Of a stretch of DNA of 64,000 bases, positions 33,819 to 43,157 are shown one piece after another; within the stretch, counting starts at the first letter, position 1, and every line of letters begins with the position of its first letter. A model generated the notes under the pieces. That model saw nothing but the letters and a program-made list of their open reading frames with translations, was not told the origin of the DNA and did no database searches. Both the position numbers and the translations under genes were made by a program. This DNA is from an uncultured Treponema sp. (GTDB lineage Bacteria; Spirochaetota; Spirochaetia; Treponematales; Treponemataceae): positions 248,001 to 312,000 of the forward strand of contig CAMVCB010000001.1 in NCBI GenBank assembly GCA_947165895.1, in the 5' to 3' direction.

Positions 33819-35131
33819 TAATTTTCCCCTGGAGCTACAATCTTCCCGCCGTAGATTTCCTTAGGGTAAACCACAATTCCCAGTTTCTTTTCTAAAGCGG
33901 CATATTTTCGCATTTCGTATTCATCACCGATTACTACGTTTATTCCGGATTTTCCGGCGCGGGCAGTACGGCCGCTTCTGTGAATAAAGAAATCTTCATC
34001 TTCCGGTAAATCCATCTGAACAACATGAGAAATATTTGCAATATCAAGACCGCGGGCAGCAAGATCACTTGTAATTAAAATTTTACACTTCCCGCTTCTG
34101 AATTTATCGATGGCCGCTTTTCTAAGCTGCTTGTCAGCCTTGGCATGAAGAGCCATGCAGTCAATTTTTTTGAAACGCAGCTTTGAATAAATATTTTCAA
34201 CCTGATCCGCACGGCTTGTAAAAATCAGAATCTTTTCATAATTGCTGGCAGCAATAAATTTTCGAAGCATTTCGATTTTATCGCGGCTTTCGGCATAAAT
34301 TGCCCAGTGAGTAATTCTCTTGCGTAATACATCTTCAGGCGGGAGCAGAACATTTTCAATTCCCGCAAAAAAGATTTTCGTCTGCCTGTTTAGAGTTGCG
34401 GTACAGGCAATAACCTGACTTTCTTTAGGAACTAAAAGACGAAGGGCATCCGACTCTTCAAAAAGCTCCTTGCGCACAAGACGGTCAGTTTCATCAAAAA
34501 CAATAGCCTTAAGATCATTAAGCTTTAATTTTTTAAGGCGGATAAGCTCTACAAGGCGGGCCGGAGTTCCAATCACAAGAAAGGGCTTTTCCTTTAAAGT
34601 TTCTATCTGGCGCTTTATAGGGGCACCGCCAATAAAAAGGGCAGTTTTTTTATCTGTAATCTGCTTTGCGGCCTGATTAATCTGAGAGGCAAGCTCAAAC
34701 GTGGGTGCGGTTATTATAATTTTCACTCCATCGGCAATTTTTGTAACCGCACCAGCACCTAAAGGTGCATTGCAATCAACCTTTTTCACTCCATCGGCAG
34801 TATTCCGCGCCGCCCCCTCACCTGAAGGTGATTTGCAATCTTCACTTTTTCGCACATCATTGGAAGCAGTCGTTGTCGCACCAGCACCTGAAGGTGCATT
34901 GCAATCATCTGCTTTTACACCATCATCAGAAGCATCCATATACATCTGAATAAGAGGCAAAAGATAGGCAAAAGTCTTTCCTGTTCCGGTTTCAGACTGA
35001 AAAATTACCTTCTTTTTTTCAAGAATGCGGGGAATTATTTCATTCTGAACGGCGGTCGGCTCCCTGATTCCCAGAGCTGCCAGCTTTTGATTTATCGAAT
35101 CCGAAAGAAGACTAAATGCATTTTTACTCAT
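33818..35131 (-). CDS. DEAD-box RNA helicase with an in-frame triple-repeat insertion
   Basis: 437 residues from the ATG at 35131 (MSKNAFSLL), where the family homology begins; an upstream hydrophobic extension in frame is not expected. Q motif EPTAVQNEIIP, motif I SETGTGKT (~residue 50), Ia APTFELA, Ib GTPARLVEL, II as DETD rather than DEAD, III CTATL, and VI HRSGRTARAG are seen. Between motifs I and Ia (residues ~66-135) lie three ~21-residue repeats of the pattern DGVK-x-DCNAPSGAGA. Without them the chain would read straight into KIIITAPT. It probably acts in RNA remodelling. Convergent with clpX. Confidence 0.88.
   Translation of the reverse strand: MSKNAFSLLSDSINQKLAALGIREPTAVQNEIIPRILEKKKVIFQSETGTGKTFAYLLPLIQMYMDASDDGVKADDCNAPSGAGATTTASNDVRKSEDCKSPSGEGAARNTADGVKKVDCNAPLGAGAVTKIADGVKIIITAPTFELASQINQAAKQITDKKTALFIGGAPIKRQIETLKEKPFLVIGTPARLVELIRLKKLKLNDLKAIVFDETDRLVRKELFEESDALRLLVPKESQVIACTATLNRQTKIFFAGIENVLLPPEDVLRKRITHWAIYAESRDKIEMLRKFIAASNYEKILIFTSRADQVENIYSKLRFKKIDCMALHAKADKQLRKAAIDKFRSGKCKILITSDLAARGLDIANISHVVQMDLPEDEDFFIHRSGRTARAGKSGINVVIGDEYEMRKYAALEKKLGIVVYPKEIYGGKIVAPGEN
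34724..34935. repeat. Three in-frame ~63-66-bp repeats inside the helicase gene
   Basis: The core CACCTGAAGGTG (CACCTAAAGGTG in one copy) followed by ATTGCAATC-like sequence recurs with GGTG at 34764, 34827 and 34893. The spacings are 63 and 66 bp, both multiples of three. CACTCCATCGGCA precedes two copies. Each core is a short palindrome. Confidence 0.85.
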
Positions 35132-35171
35132 ATAAAGTAAAATATAGCATACAAGGCAGAAAAATGATAGA

Positions 35172-36299
35172 ATGGAAGATATGATTAAAGTTGGCATAGA
35201 TACGTTCGGCTGTGACCATGGACGCTCAGGATTAGGCTCATGCCTTTTTTACCTGACATCAAACCTCAAGCCCAACGATGACGATATTCAGTTTGAACTT
35301 TTCGGCTTAGAGCAGGACAGGTTCATTTTTACAGAAAATAACGGATTCAGTTTTCAGGCTGTTCCATTAGCAGATAATTTAAAGGCACAGGCTTCCTGGC
35401 ATCACCGGGGAGGGCTAAAACTCTTTTCCATTAAAAACTCCTACGATTTAATAATCTACCCTGCAGTTTCAAAGGTATTCCCATTTGCCTTTACAAAAAA
35501 CGGCATCGCAATTGTAAACAGCGTTCTTTCAAATTCTTATGAAAAAATGAACTTCATTTACAAAAAGCTTTTTAAAAACGGGCTTTCAAATTCAAAGATT
35601 ATAATTGCCGGAACAAACTTTATAAAAAACGATCTTATAAAAATCGGAATTCCGGAAGAAAAAATCCGCGTAATTTATAACGGAATCGATCACAAAATCT
35701 TCTTTCCAAAGCTTTCTGCAGATGAAGAGATTTACGTTTCGCCGTTTTCGGTAAAACGCCCTTATTTCATTTACGGATCCCGCCTTTCAAATCAGTATAA
35801 AAAACACATTGAACTGATTAAGGCATTCGAAATTTTCAAAAAGAAAACCGGACTTCCCCACAGACTTGTTCTGGCCGGTGAAGACGGTGATTATTCAAAG
35901 GAAATCAATAATGCTGTTTTCAACAGTGAATTTGCAAGTGATATTTTCCTTACAGGATTTTTCCCTCACGAAAGCTTTGCAACCCTTTACACAGGAGCCG
36001 AAGCCTGTATTTTCCCGGCTGTAAACGAGGGAATTGGACTTCCTATAATTGAAGCTATGGCTTCGGGAATTCCGGTTTTATGCTCAGATTCAGGAGCCCT
36101 TAAAGAAATCGGTGGTCACGCGCCACTTTATTTCAATTCTGACAAGCCTAAAGAAATTGCTTCCTTAATGGAAAAGGTTACCTCTGACACAGATTTAAGG
36201 GCAAAGATGATAGATCTTGGTTACATTCAGGCCGGAAAATTCAACTGGAACAAAACCGCAGAAGAACTGATAAAAATAATTAGAGAAATCAGTGCATAG
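35172..36299 (+). CDS. Family 4 (GT-B fold) glycosyltransferase
   Basis: 375 residues from ATG 35172; ATG 35181 is an equally likely start because TAGAAT (35168-35173) would place transcription start at that codon. A nucleotide-sugar transferase by fold: the C-terminal domain has the retaining EX7E motif in NEGIGLPIIEAMASG (~residues 280-294), preceded by RPYFIYGSRLSNQYKKH. The N-terminal acceptor domain is variable. Acceptor and sugar cannot be told from sequence. Divergent from the helicase gene by 40 bp. smc follows after 52 bp. Confidence 0.85.
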   Translation: MEDMIKVGIDTFGCDHGRSGLGSCLFYLTSNLKPNDDDIQFELFGLEQDRFIFTENNGFSFQAVPLADNLKAQASWHHRGGLKLFSIKNSYDLIIYPAVSKVFPFAFTKNGIAIVNSVLSNSYEKMNFIYKKLFKNGLSNSKIIIAGTNFIKNDLIKIGIPEEKIRVIYNGIDHKIFFPKLSADEEIYVSPFSVKRPYFIYGSRLSNQYKKHIELIKAFEIFKKKTGLPHRLVLAGEDGDYSKEINNAVFNSEFASDIFLTGFFPHESFATLYTGAEACIFPAVNEGIGLPIIEAMASGIPVLCSDSGALKEIGGHAPLYFNSDKPKEIASLMEKVTSDTDLRAKMIDLGYIQAGKFNWNKTAEELIKIIREISA

Positions 36300-36351
36300 A
36301 ACAAAAGCTCGTAAATCACTATAATATTATGACTATTTTTTGGAGAATTTT

Positions 36352-39276
36352 GTGTTTTTAAAAAGTCTTGATATTCACGGTTTTAAATCATTTGCTGATA
36401 AAACTCATATAGATTTTGCAGAAGGAATTACTGCCCTTCTTGGTCCTAACGGTTGTGGAAAATCAAACGTTGTTGACGCTATTAAATGGGTACTTGCAGA
36501 AAACCGTTCAAAAAATCTTCGCGCAGAAAAGATGGAAGACGTTATTTTTAACGGAACAGAACGCCGCGCAAAACTCAATGCTGCCGAAGTAACTTTAACT
36601 CTCTGTAACGACAAGGGTTTACTCCCTCTTGATGAAGACGAAATTGCAATTACCCGCCGTCTTTACCGTTCCGGTGACCAGGAATATTTTATTAACAAGC
36701 GTCCTGCGGGTCCTACAGAAATCCGCCGTCTTTTTATGGATACAGGGGTTGGTAAGGCAGCCTACTCTGTTATGGAACAGGGTAAAATCGATCAGATTCT
36801 TTCAAGCAAGCCGGAAGACCGCCGCTACCTTTTTGAAGAGGCAGCCGGAATCAGCCGTTCAAAGGCAGAAGTTGCAGAAGCTGAACGCGAGCTTGAACGC
36901 ACAAGACAGAACCTTACTCAGATTGAAATCGCCCTTGGAGAAATCAAACGTCAGTACGATTCTTTGAAAATCCAGTCTGAAAAGACAATCAAATACCGCA
37001 AATACAAGGATGAGATTTTTGACTACGAGCTTGACATCACCCTTCTCCGCCTTAAAAACTTTGTTCAGGATAAGGCCCGCCATCAGGATGAACTGAAGGT
37101 TGTTGAACAAAAGCGTGATCAGGTTCGTAAAGAAATTGATGAAATCAACAATACAATTTCTGAAAACCGCGAAAAATCTAAGGCTTTGCAGGAAGAGCTT
37201 TATGCAAAACAGGCAGAGCTTATCAAAATCGGTACAGAAAAAAACGGCAAGCTGGATTTGATTTCAAACTTCAACAAACAGGCAATCGAAATAAAGGAAA
37301 AAATCAATAACCTTGACGGCCGAAAACGGGCAATCAGCGAACAGCTGGATAACACACAGGAAGAAATTGACGAGCAGAACGCAGAGCTTCATTCAAAAAC
37401 AAAGCAGCTTGAAAGTGCCCGTGCAAACATAAAATCCTTTGAGGATAACATCACAAAAAGCCGCAGCCAGATTAATGAAAATGATCTGAAGGCTGACGAG
37501 CTTCGCGAAAAAATATCTTCTCTTGAAGCAGAACGCAAAACTTTGCAGAACGAGCTTGCTTCCATCACAGAAGATATCGTTACTATGCTTGATGAAAAGC
37601 TTAAGTCGGCAGGTTTTTCTGAAAATGCAATGAGAAATGCCAAGGAAGAGCTTGATACAGCCCTTGGAAAGCTTAAGGTTTTTGTAACAGGCCGTAAAAA
37701 CGTATTCACAGACTTTGCAAATCAGAATCACAGCGCAGAAGAGTCTTCTAAGACTGTACGCGAAGCAAGCGATGCCTTTGCTGAAGCTGAAAGTCAGATT
37801 GCGGCACTGGAAGAAGCCCTTTCAAAATATCTTAACGCTTCACCGGCCTTCATCACAGAATTTTTAAGTCCTGAAGGTGTAATGACTAAAAAACGCGGCA
37901 TTGATAACAAAATCAACGAAAATATTGCCTCAGTTGAAAAATTAAATTCTCAGATTACAGACCTTCATTCTGAAAACTCAGAGCTTGTTGCAAAAATCAA
38001 CGAGTACGAAGATACACTGCACAAACTCAAGATTAACGAAATCCAGATGCAGGAGCAGATTAACTCTGCCAAAAACCAGATTAATAACCTTGAGCGCACC
38101 TTTGCCGAACAGAAAAACCGCCTGCGCGAAGTCGAAGATGATATCTTTACAGAAACAAAACGCCAGGAAGAACTCAACGAAAAAATCAATGGCATTCAGG
38201 ATGAACTTGCCGAAATTGAGTACCGCGGTGAAAAGCTTGCAAAGGAAATGTCAAACCTGGACGAAGAAATTGCTAAGTGCGATAAATCAGTTTCAGGAAA
38301 AACAGGCACCCTTGATAAGAAGCGCGAGGATGAACACCGCTATCAGGAGCAGTATGAACGCCTTACTTTAAGCCTGAACTCAGCAGATAACGATATCCGC
38401 AACGTAAAACAGAACTTCCAGGATCAGTACAGCCGCGACCTTATGGCATACGAAGAGCGCATGTATAAAATCAACACTTCGGCTGTTGACCTTCGCGAAA
38501 AGCTTTCAGAGGCAAAAAAAGCCTTTAACTCTTTGGGAACTGTAAACCTCATGGCGCCGGAAGAATTTGCCGAAGTAAAAGACCGCTTTGAACGCCAGAA
38601 TTCAAACTATATTGATACAAAGAAGAGCCTTGAAAACCTTATCATCGTTTCGGAAGAAATCAAATCAAAATCTGCCGAAATGTTCCTTGATACCTATAAC
38701 AAGATTAAAAAGAATTTCCACAATATGTTCCGCCGCCTTTTCAACGGAGGCCGCGCAGAGCTTAAGCTTGCGGATCCTGCTAATATCCTTACTTCAGGTA
38801 TTGATATTTACGCACAGCCGCCTGGAAAAAATCTTGAAAACATTGCCCTGCTTTCAGGTGGTGAAAAGACAATGACTGCGGTTGCCCTGCTCTTTGCAAC
38901 ATACCAGGTTCGACCAAGTCCATTCTGTCTTTTGGACGAGATTGATGCCGCCCTGGACGACAAAAACGTTTCAAGCTTTGTAACAACACTCGAAAGCTTT
39001 GCAAACATCAGTCAGTACATCGTAATTACTCATAACAAGAAGACCGTAATGGGAGCTTCTACAATGCTTGGTATTACAATGGAAGAATCCGGCGTAAGTA
39101 AGACAATCCAGCTTCGCCTTGATGAAGACATTAAGACAGGAGCCCAGATTGACCGCTCAAGCGAAAATTTCGTAGACGAAGATGTTCCGGAAGAAGAAGG
39201 AGTCGTACTTCCTCCTCGTCCAGAGCACCACCGTCATGAAAATGCAAGTGATACAGAACAGAAGGAAAGTGAATAA
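36352..39276 (+). CDS. smc: Chromosome partition protein SMC, short and without a recognisable hinge domain
   Basis: 974 residues from the GTG at 36352 (FLKSLDIHGFKSFADKT), with GGAG 6 bases upstream. It organises and segregates the chromosome. Walker A LLGPNGCGKSN is at ~residue 32-42; the ABC signature LLSGGEKTMTAVAL is at ~832; Walker B PFCLLDEIDAALDD follows. Between the heads are ~620 residues of heptad-rich coiled coil. The exact middle (~490-520, NASPAFITEFLSPEGVM) holds only a short non-coil segment instead of the ~150-residue hinge with its conserved glycines found in Bacillus SMC. The C-terminal ~50 residues are acidic and His-rich. No scpA/scpB nearby. Confidence 0.92.
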   Translation: MFLKSLDIHGFKSFADKTHIDFAEGITALLGPNGCGKSNVVDAIKWVLAENRSKNLRAEKMEDVIFNGTERRAKLNAAEVTLTLCNDKGLLPLDEDEIAITRRLYRSGDQEYFINKRPAGPTEIRRLFMDTGVGKAAYSVMEQGKIDQILSSKPEDRRYLFEEAAGISRSKAEVAEAERELERTRQNLTQIEIALGEIKRQYDSLKIQSEKTIKYRKYKDEIFDYELDITLLRLKNFVQDKARHQDELKVVEQKRDQVRKEIDEINNTISENREKSKALQEELYAKQAELIKIGTEKNGKLDLISNFNKQAIEIKEKINNLDGRKRAISEQLDNTQEEIDEQNAELHSKTKQLESARANIKSFEDNITKSRSQINENDLKADELREKISSLEAERKTLQNELASITEDIVTMLDEKLKSAGFSENAMRNAKEELDTALGKLKVFVTGRKNVFTDFANQNHSAEESSKTVREASDAFAEAESQIAALEEALSKYLNASPAFITEFLSPEGVMTKKRGIDNKINENIASVEKLNSQITDLHSENSELVAKINEYEDTLHKLKINEIQMQEQINSAKNQINNLERTFAEQKNRLREVEDDIFTETKRQEELNEKINGIQDELAEIEYRGEKLAKEMSNLDEEIAKCDKSVSGKTGTLDKKREDEHRYQEQYERLTLSLNSADNDIRNVKQNFQDQYSRDLMAYEERMYKINTSAVDLREKLSEAKKAFNSLGTVNLMAPEEFAEVKDRFERQNSNYIDTKKSLENLIIVSEEIKSKSAEMFLDTYNKIKKNFHNMFRRLFNGGRAELKLADPANILTSGIDIYAQPPGKNLENIALLSGGEKTMTAVALLFATYQVRPSPFCLLDEIDAALDDKNVSSFVTTLESFANISQYIVITHNKKTVMGASTMLGITMEESGVSKTIQLRLDEDIKTGAQIDRSSENFVDEDVPEEEGVVLPPRPEHHRHENASDTEQKESE

Positions 39277-39281
39277 ACCGT

Positions 39282-39698
39282 ATGGATTTTGCTTCGATTA
39301 TTGAAGGCCTTAGGGACAAAATTACAGGACTAATAGATTCTCTTTCAGAAAAACTCAGCGAATTAATGGAGACCAATAAAAAGCTGGTATTTTTATTTGC
39401 AGGTCTTATATTCGCCGTTTTACTTTGTCTTATTCTCCTTGTAATTGCTCTTTCAAAATCAGACAAAGAGAAAGATACAAAAAGCATTCCTCGGACTGAA
39501 ATTCTTGAGGTTGAAGAGGCTGTAATACCTGACGGACCAAAATTACCCAAAGACTATAACATTTCACGTCCTGCAAAGGATAAATGGTCAGACGAAGAAG
39601 CAGAAGAATGGTTTACAATTCCCGGGGAAAATGAAGTCGAATCGCTTTCATTTTCAAATGATAAAATCGTAAAAGACATATTAGAGGCCGCTCCATGA
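39282..39698 (+). CDS. Single-span membrane protein of unknown function
   Basis: 138 residues. A helical N-terminal part (~1-33) is followed by one strong transmembrane segment (~residues 34-57, LVFLFAGLIFAVLLCLILLV) and an acidic C-terminal domain with DKWSDEEAEEWFTIPGE. The family is not recognised. It starts 5 bp after smc and overlaps the next lipoprotein gene by 4 bp (ATGA), so the three are one transcription unit. Confidence 0.7.
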   Translation: MDFASIIEGLRDKITGLIDSLSEKLSELMETNKKLVFLFAGLIFAVLLCLILLVIALSKSDKEKDTKSIPRTEILEVEEAVIPDGPKLPKDYNISRPAKDKWSDEEAEEWFTIPGENEVESLSFSNDKIVKDILEAAP

Positions 39699-41110
39699 AA
39701 AAGTTAAGCGTATTATTTATTTGTGCTGCATTTTTAGGATTTTTCTCATGTGCATCAAAGCCGGAACCACAGTTAGAATCAGATATAAGCTCAACAGAAA
39801 ACAAAGAAGCTGTGATTGAAGAAGCTTCAGAGCCGATTACAGAGCCTGAGGTTCTGGAAGATCAGGCTGACTCTCTTGAAGAAATTAAGGAGCCGGATGT
39901 AACTGAGCTTCCGCCCGAAGATGATGAAGTAGAAGATCTTACTGACGCAGAAAATGAAAGCCAGAATGCTGAAGATTCATTAAATCAGGAAGACGAAGAG
40001 GCAGAAGAAAGTGATGGTCAGGCTCAGGACACAGAAGAAGCTGCAGAAGAAAGTTCTGATGCAGCCGGTGATTCTCAGAATGATACAGAAGCCTCTCAAG
40101 CAGACGAAAATCTTTCTTCAGACCAGAATGCTGAAGCAGAAAGCACAAATGAAGCTGAAGACGGGGAAAACAGCGGAGAAGGACTGGAAGAAAATACAGA
40201 AGACAATTTAGAAATTGATGAAAATGAAGAAAATGTGGAAATTACAGAAGGCTTCCCAATTTCAAGAAGCGTAAGCCTTAAGGTTTCTGAATATCTTGAT
40301 ATTTCTTACCCTGGAAACGGCTGGATTTACATGGGTGCAACCGACAATTCAAAAAACATCACCTATTTTGGAAGAAAGCTTGGAACCCAGAATACCAATT
40401 TCTCTTTACAGGCAAGACTTCCGGGAACAAAAATCCTTCACTTCTATAAAAATGATAACCTGACAAATCAAATTATCGATGACTATATTGAAGTAAGGGT
40501 TCTTGAAGAAAGAGGAAACAGCCAGACTCATATTGAAGCGCCAGAATACAAAATGCCGGTAAAGGCAAAGCGGCCTGCAGTAAGAACAGCTCCAGAAGAA
40601 GAAAACCCTGATTTCCCGGAAAGTGACAATCAGGGAGATGAAGTAATTTCTCTGGTAGGTGAAGAAGCTAAAAAAAATGCACAAAAATCAAAAACAAGCG
40701 CTCAGAAAAAAGCCTCAGCTCCAGTCACTCCAGTCACTACAGCCCCTGCAGAAGAGGCAGAAAATAATGTAACTTCTCAAGTTACAGGCAATGCACAGGC
40801 AGAAGTTCAAAAAAGCTCTGAATCAGACTTGAAAAATCTTCTGGCAGATGCAGAGAATAAGTTTTCTCAGCAGGATTATAAATCAGCCCTGAAATCTGTT
40901 AATGAATATCTTAGCAATTCAAAGGATAAGAGGGATGAAGCTCTTTTCCTTCAGGGACAGATACTTGAAGCAAAATCCGATATTCAGGATATTGCAAAAG
41001 CAATTGATTCGTACACAACGCTTACAAAGAATTATCCCGCAAGTAAATACTGGGATAAGGCAAATAAGCGCATCATATATTTAAAAAGATTTTATCTTCA
41101 GGGAAGGTAA
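39695..41110 (+). CDS. Acidic TPR lipoprotein
   Basis: 471 residues. A lipoprotein signal peptide ends in LGFFSC-A (spirochaetal lipobox). Residues ~25-180 are an extremely Glu/Asp/Ser/Ala-rich, probably disordered stretch. Residues ~185-280 form a compact domain (VSEYLDISYPGNGWIYMGAT). Residues ~380-471 are TPR-like (ENKFSQQDYKSALKSVNEYL). A Pro/Ala/Lys linker lies between. Likely an envelope scaffold reaching through the periplasm. It follows the membrane protein with an ATGA overlap and precedes another lipoprotein by 15 bp. Confidence 0.75.
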   Translation: MKKLSVLFICAAFLGFFSCASKPEPQLESDISSTENKEAVIEEASEPITEPEVLEDQADSLEEIKEPDVTELPPEDDEVEDLTDAENESQNAEDSLNQEDEEAEESDGQAQDTEEAAEESSDAAGDSQNDTEASQADENLSSDQNAEAESTNEAEDGENSGEGLEENTEDNLEIDENEENVEITEGFPISRSVSLKVSEYLDISYPGNGWIYMGATDNSKNITYFGRKLGTQNTNFSLQARLPGTKILHFYKNDNLTNQIIDDYIEVRVLEERGNSQTHIEAPEYKMPVKAKRPAVRTAPEEENPDFPESDNQGDEVISLVGEEAKKNAQKSKTSAQKKASAPVTPVTTAPAEEAENNVTSQVTGNAQAEVQKSSESDLKNLLADAENKFSQQDYKSALKSVNEYLSNSKDKRDEALFLQGQILEAKSDIQDIAKAIDSYTTLTKNYPASKYWDKANKRIIYLKRFYLQGR

Positions 41111-41125
41111 AACAAAGAGGTCATT

Positions 41126-41830
41126 ATGATTAAAAAAATCATTTTAGCGTCGGCAGCAGTAAGTCTAGCCCTTTCACTTTCTTCATGTACCATCAACAGA
41201 CCGGTAGAGGCACAGCGCACAATCACTGTTTCAGGAAGCGGCTCCGTTTCTGTTTATCCGGATTTAGTCTCCGTAAAATTCATGGTACGCACAAGCGGCT
41301 GGAACATTGCTCAGACAGCAGAAAGAAATGCAATCAATACACAGAATGCCATTGAAGCAATCAAGCAGGCCGGAGTTGCGGAAGCTGATATTTACACAAG
41401 TGACTATAAAATCACTCAGGATAACTCTCAGGCCTACCCCGGTCAGTACACTGTTAAAAATACAATTTCTGTAATAATCCGTAATCCAAAAATTACAGGC
41501 ACTATAATCGATGCAGCAGTAAAGCAGAACACAGGCGCAAACGGCGTAACAGATTTTGAATATCTGGTTTCTGACAAGTCAACAGCCCTCAGACAGGCAA
41601 GAACCCTGGCCATTAAAGATGCCCAGGATGCCGCAAATCTTCTTGCAGGGGCAAGCGGATGTAAAGTTGGAAATGTACTTGAAATCTATGAAAATTACAC
41701 TTCTACAAGCCGTAACGATGGAGTAAGATTATATGCCGCAAAAGCAAACGACGGAGCAGTAACAACTCCTATTGAGCCTGGAAAAATGGATATTTCTTCA
41801 AACGTAACAATTAAGTATAATATTGAATAA
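41126..41830 (+). CDS. SIMPL-domain (DUF541) lipoprotein
   Basis: 234 residues. The signal peptide ends LSLSSC-T, a lipobox. The rest is a SIMPL/DUF541 domain (RTITVSGSGSVSVYPDLVSV near residue 31; ALRQARTLAIKDAQDAANLL near 152), a periplasmic or surface fold whose biochemical role is still unclear. GAGG precedes the ATG. It ends 32 bp before serS and is the last gene of the smc-linked envelope group. Confidence 0.88.
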   Translation: MIKKIILASAAVSLALSLSSCTINRPVEAQRTITVSGSGSVSVYPDLVSVKFMVRTSGWNIAQTAERNAINTQNAIEAIKQAGVAEADIYTSDYKITQDNSQAYPGQYTVKNTISVIIRNPKITGTIIDAAVKQNTGANGVTDFEYLVSDKSTALRQARTLAIKDAQDAANLLAGASGCKVGNVLEIYENYTSTSRNDGVRLYAAKANDGAVTTPIEPGKMDISSNVTIKYNIE

Positions 41831-41862
41831 ATCTTGGGATAACCCGAAAAACGAGGATTAAA

Positions 41863-43143
41863 ATGCTTGACTATAAATTTATAAAAGACAATCTTGAAGC
41901 TGTAAAACAGAACATCATCAACCGCAACATGACTGCTGATGCAGATATCGTTGTTGAACTTTATGACAAAAGAACTGCACTTGTTACTAAATTGCAGAGT
42001 CTGCAGCAGAAACGAAATGAAAATGCCCAGGCAATGAAACAGAAGCTTGATGCTGATGCACGCGCAAAGCTTATTGAAGCCGGAAAAGCAATCAAAGAGG
42101 AAATATCCGGCGTTGAAGCTGAAAGCAAGGAAATTGAAGAAAAACTCGAAGAAGCTGCAAGAAAGCTTCCTAACATGGTTCACCCGGATGCACCGGTTGG
42201 AAAGCTCGATACAGAAAACCTTGAAGTAAAAAAGGTTGGTACTCCACGCAAGTTCGACTTTGAACCAAAAGACCACGTTCAGCTTGGTGAAGAGCTTGAT
42301 ATCATCGATTTTGACCGCGGAACTAAGGTTTCCGGCCCGAAATTCTACTACCTTAAAAATGACGCCGTATTCCTTGAGCAGGCTCTGATTATGTACGCCC
42401 TCAACGTACTGCGCAAGCACAATTTCAAGCTTTTCATTACTCCGGATGTAGCAAAAGAAGAAGTATTGAAGGGAATCGGATTTAATCCCCGCGGAAATGA
42501 ATCTAACGTTTATTCTATTGAAGAAGAAGGAACATGTCTTGTTGCAACTGCAGAAATCACTCTGGGCGGTTACCACAAGGATGAAATTCTTGATAAGGCA
42601 AGCCTTCCGCTTTTGTACGGTGGACTTTCACACTGTTTCCGCCGAGAAGCAGGTGCTGCCGGCCAGTTCTCTAAGGGACTCTACCGCGTTCACCAGTTTG
42701 ACAAGGTAGAAATGTTTGTTTACTCTACTCCGGAGCAGAGTGACGAACTGCACGAAAAACTCCGCCTTATTGAGGAAGAGATTTTTGAAGGACTGGGAAT
42801 TCCATTCCACGTTGTAGATACATGTACAGGTGATCTTGGTGCCCCTGCCTACCGCAAGTGGGACCTTGAAGCATGGATGCCAGGCCGTAACGGTGGCGAA
42901 TACGGAGAAGTTACTTCTACATCTAACTGTACAGACTATCAGGCCCGCCGCCTCAACATCAAATACAAGGATGATGACGGAAAGAACAAGTATGTTCACA
43001 CTTTGAACGGAACTGCAATTGCCGTTGGAAGAGCCATGCTTGCAATTCTTGAAAACTACCAGAATGCTGACGGTTCTGTTACAATTCCAGAGGTACTTGT
43101 ACCATACTGCGGATTTGACAAAATTATGCCGGCTAAAAAATAA
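41863..43143 (+). CDS. serS: Seryl-tRNA synthetase
   Basis: 426 residues. Charges tRNA-Ser and tRNA-Sec with serine. An N-terminal antiparallel coiled-coil arm (residues ~1-105) begins MLDYKFIKDNLEAVKQNI. Class II motif 2 is seen as HCFRREAGAAGQFSKGLYRVHQF-type sequence near residue 255, split by the usual loop, and motif 3 as NGTAIAVGRAMLAILEN near residue 383. Length is normal. No T-box leader was seen upstream. Confidence 0.97.
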   Translation: MLDYKFIKDNLEAVKQNIINRNMTADADIVVELYDKRTALVTKLQSLQQKRNENAQAMKQKLDADARAKLIEAGKAIKEEISGVEAESKEIEEKLEEAARKLPNMVHPDAPVGKLDTENLEVKKVGTPRKFDFEPKDHVQLGEELDIIDFDRGTKVSGPKFYYLKNDAVFLEQALIMYALNVLRKHNFKLFITPDVAKEEVLKGIGFNPRGNESNVYSIEEEGTCLVATAEITLGGYHKDEILDKASLPLLYGGLSHCFRREAGAAGQFSKGLYRVHQFDKVEMFVYSTPEQSDELHEKLRLIEEEIFEGLGIPFHVVDTCTGDLGAPAYRKWDLEAWMPGRNGGEYGEVTSTSNCTDYQARRLNIKYKDDDGKNKYVHTLNGTAIAVGRAMLAILENYQNADGSVTIPEVLVPYCGFDKIMPAKK

Positions 43144-43157
43144 GTAAAAGGCACAAT

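Noticed and set aside
33680..33895. Small plus-strand reading frame over the clpX terminator and repeat C
   Set aside because: It is the translation of a terminator and repeat, with no ribosome-binding site, and is covered by the real genes on either side.
41695..42576. Long minus-strand open frame opposite serS
   Set aside because: Antisense to a highly conserved gene, low-complexity Phe/Ser/Cys-rich product, no ribosome-binding site.
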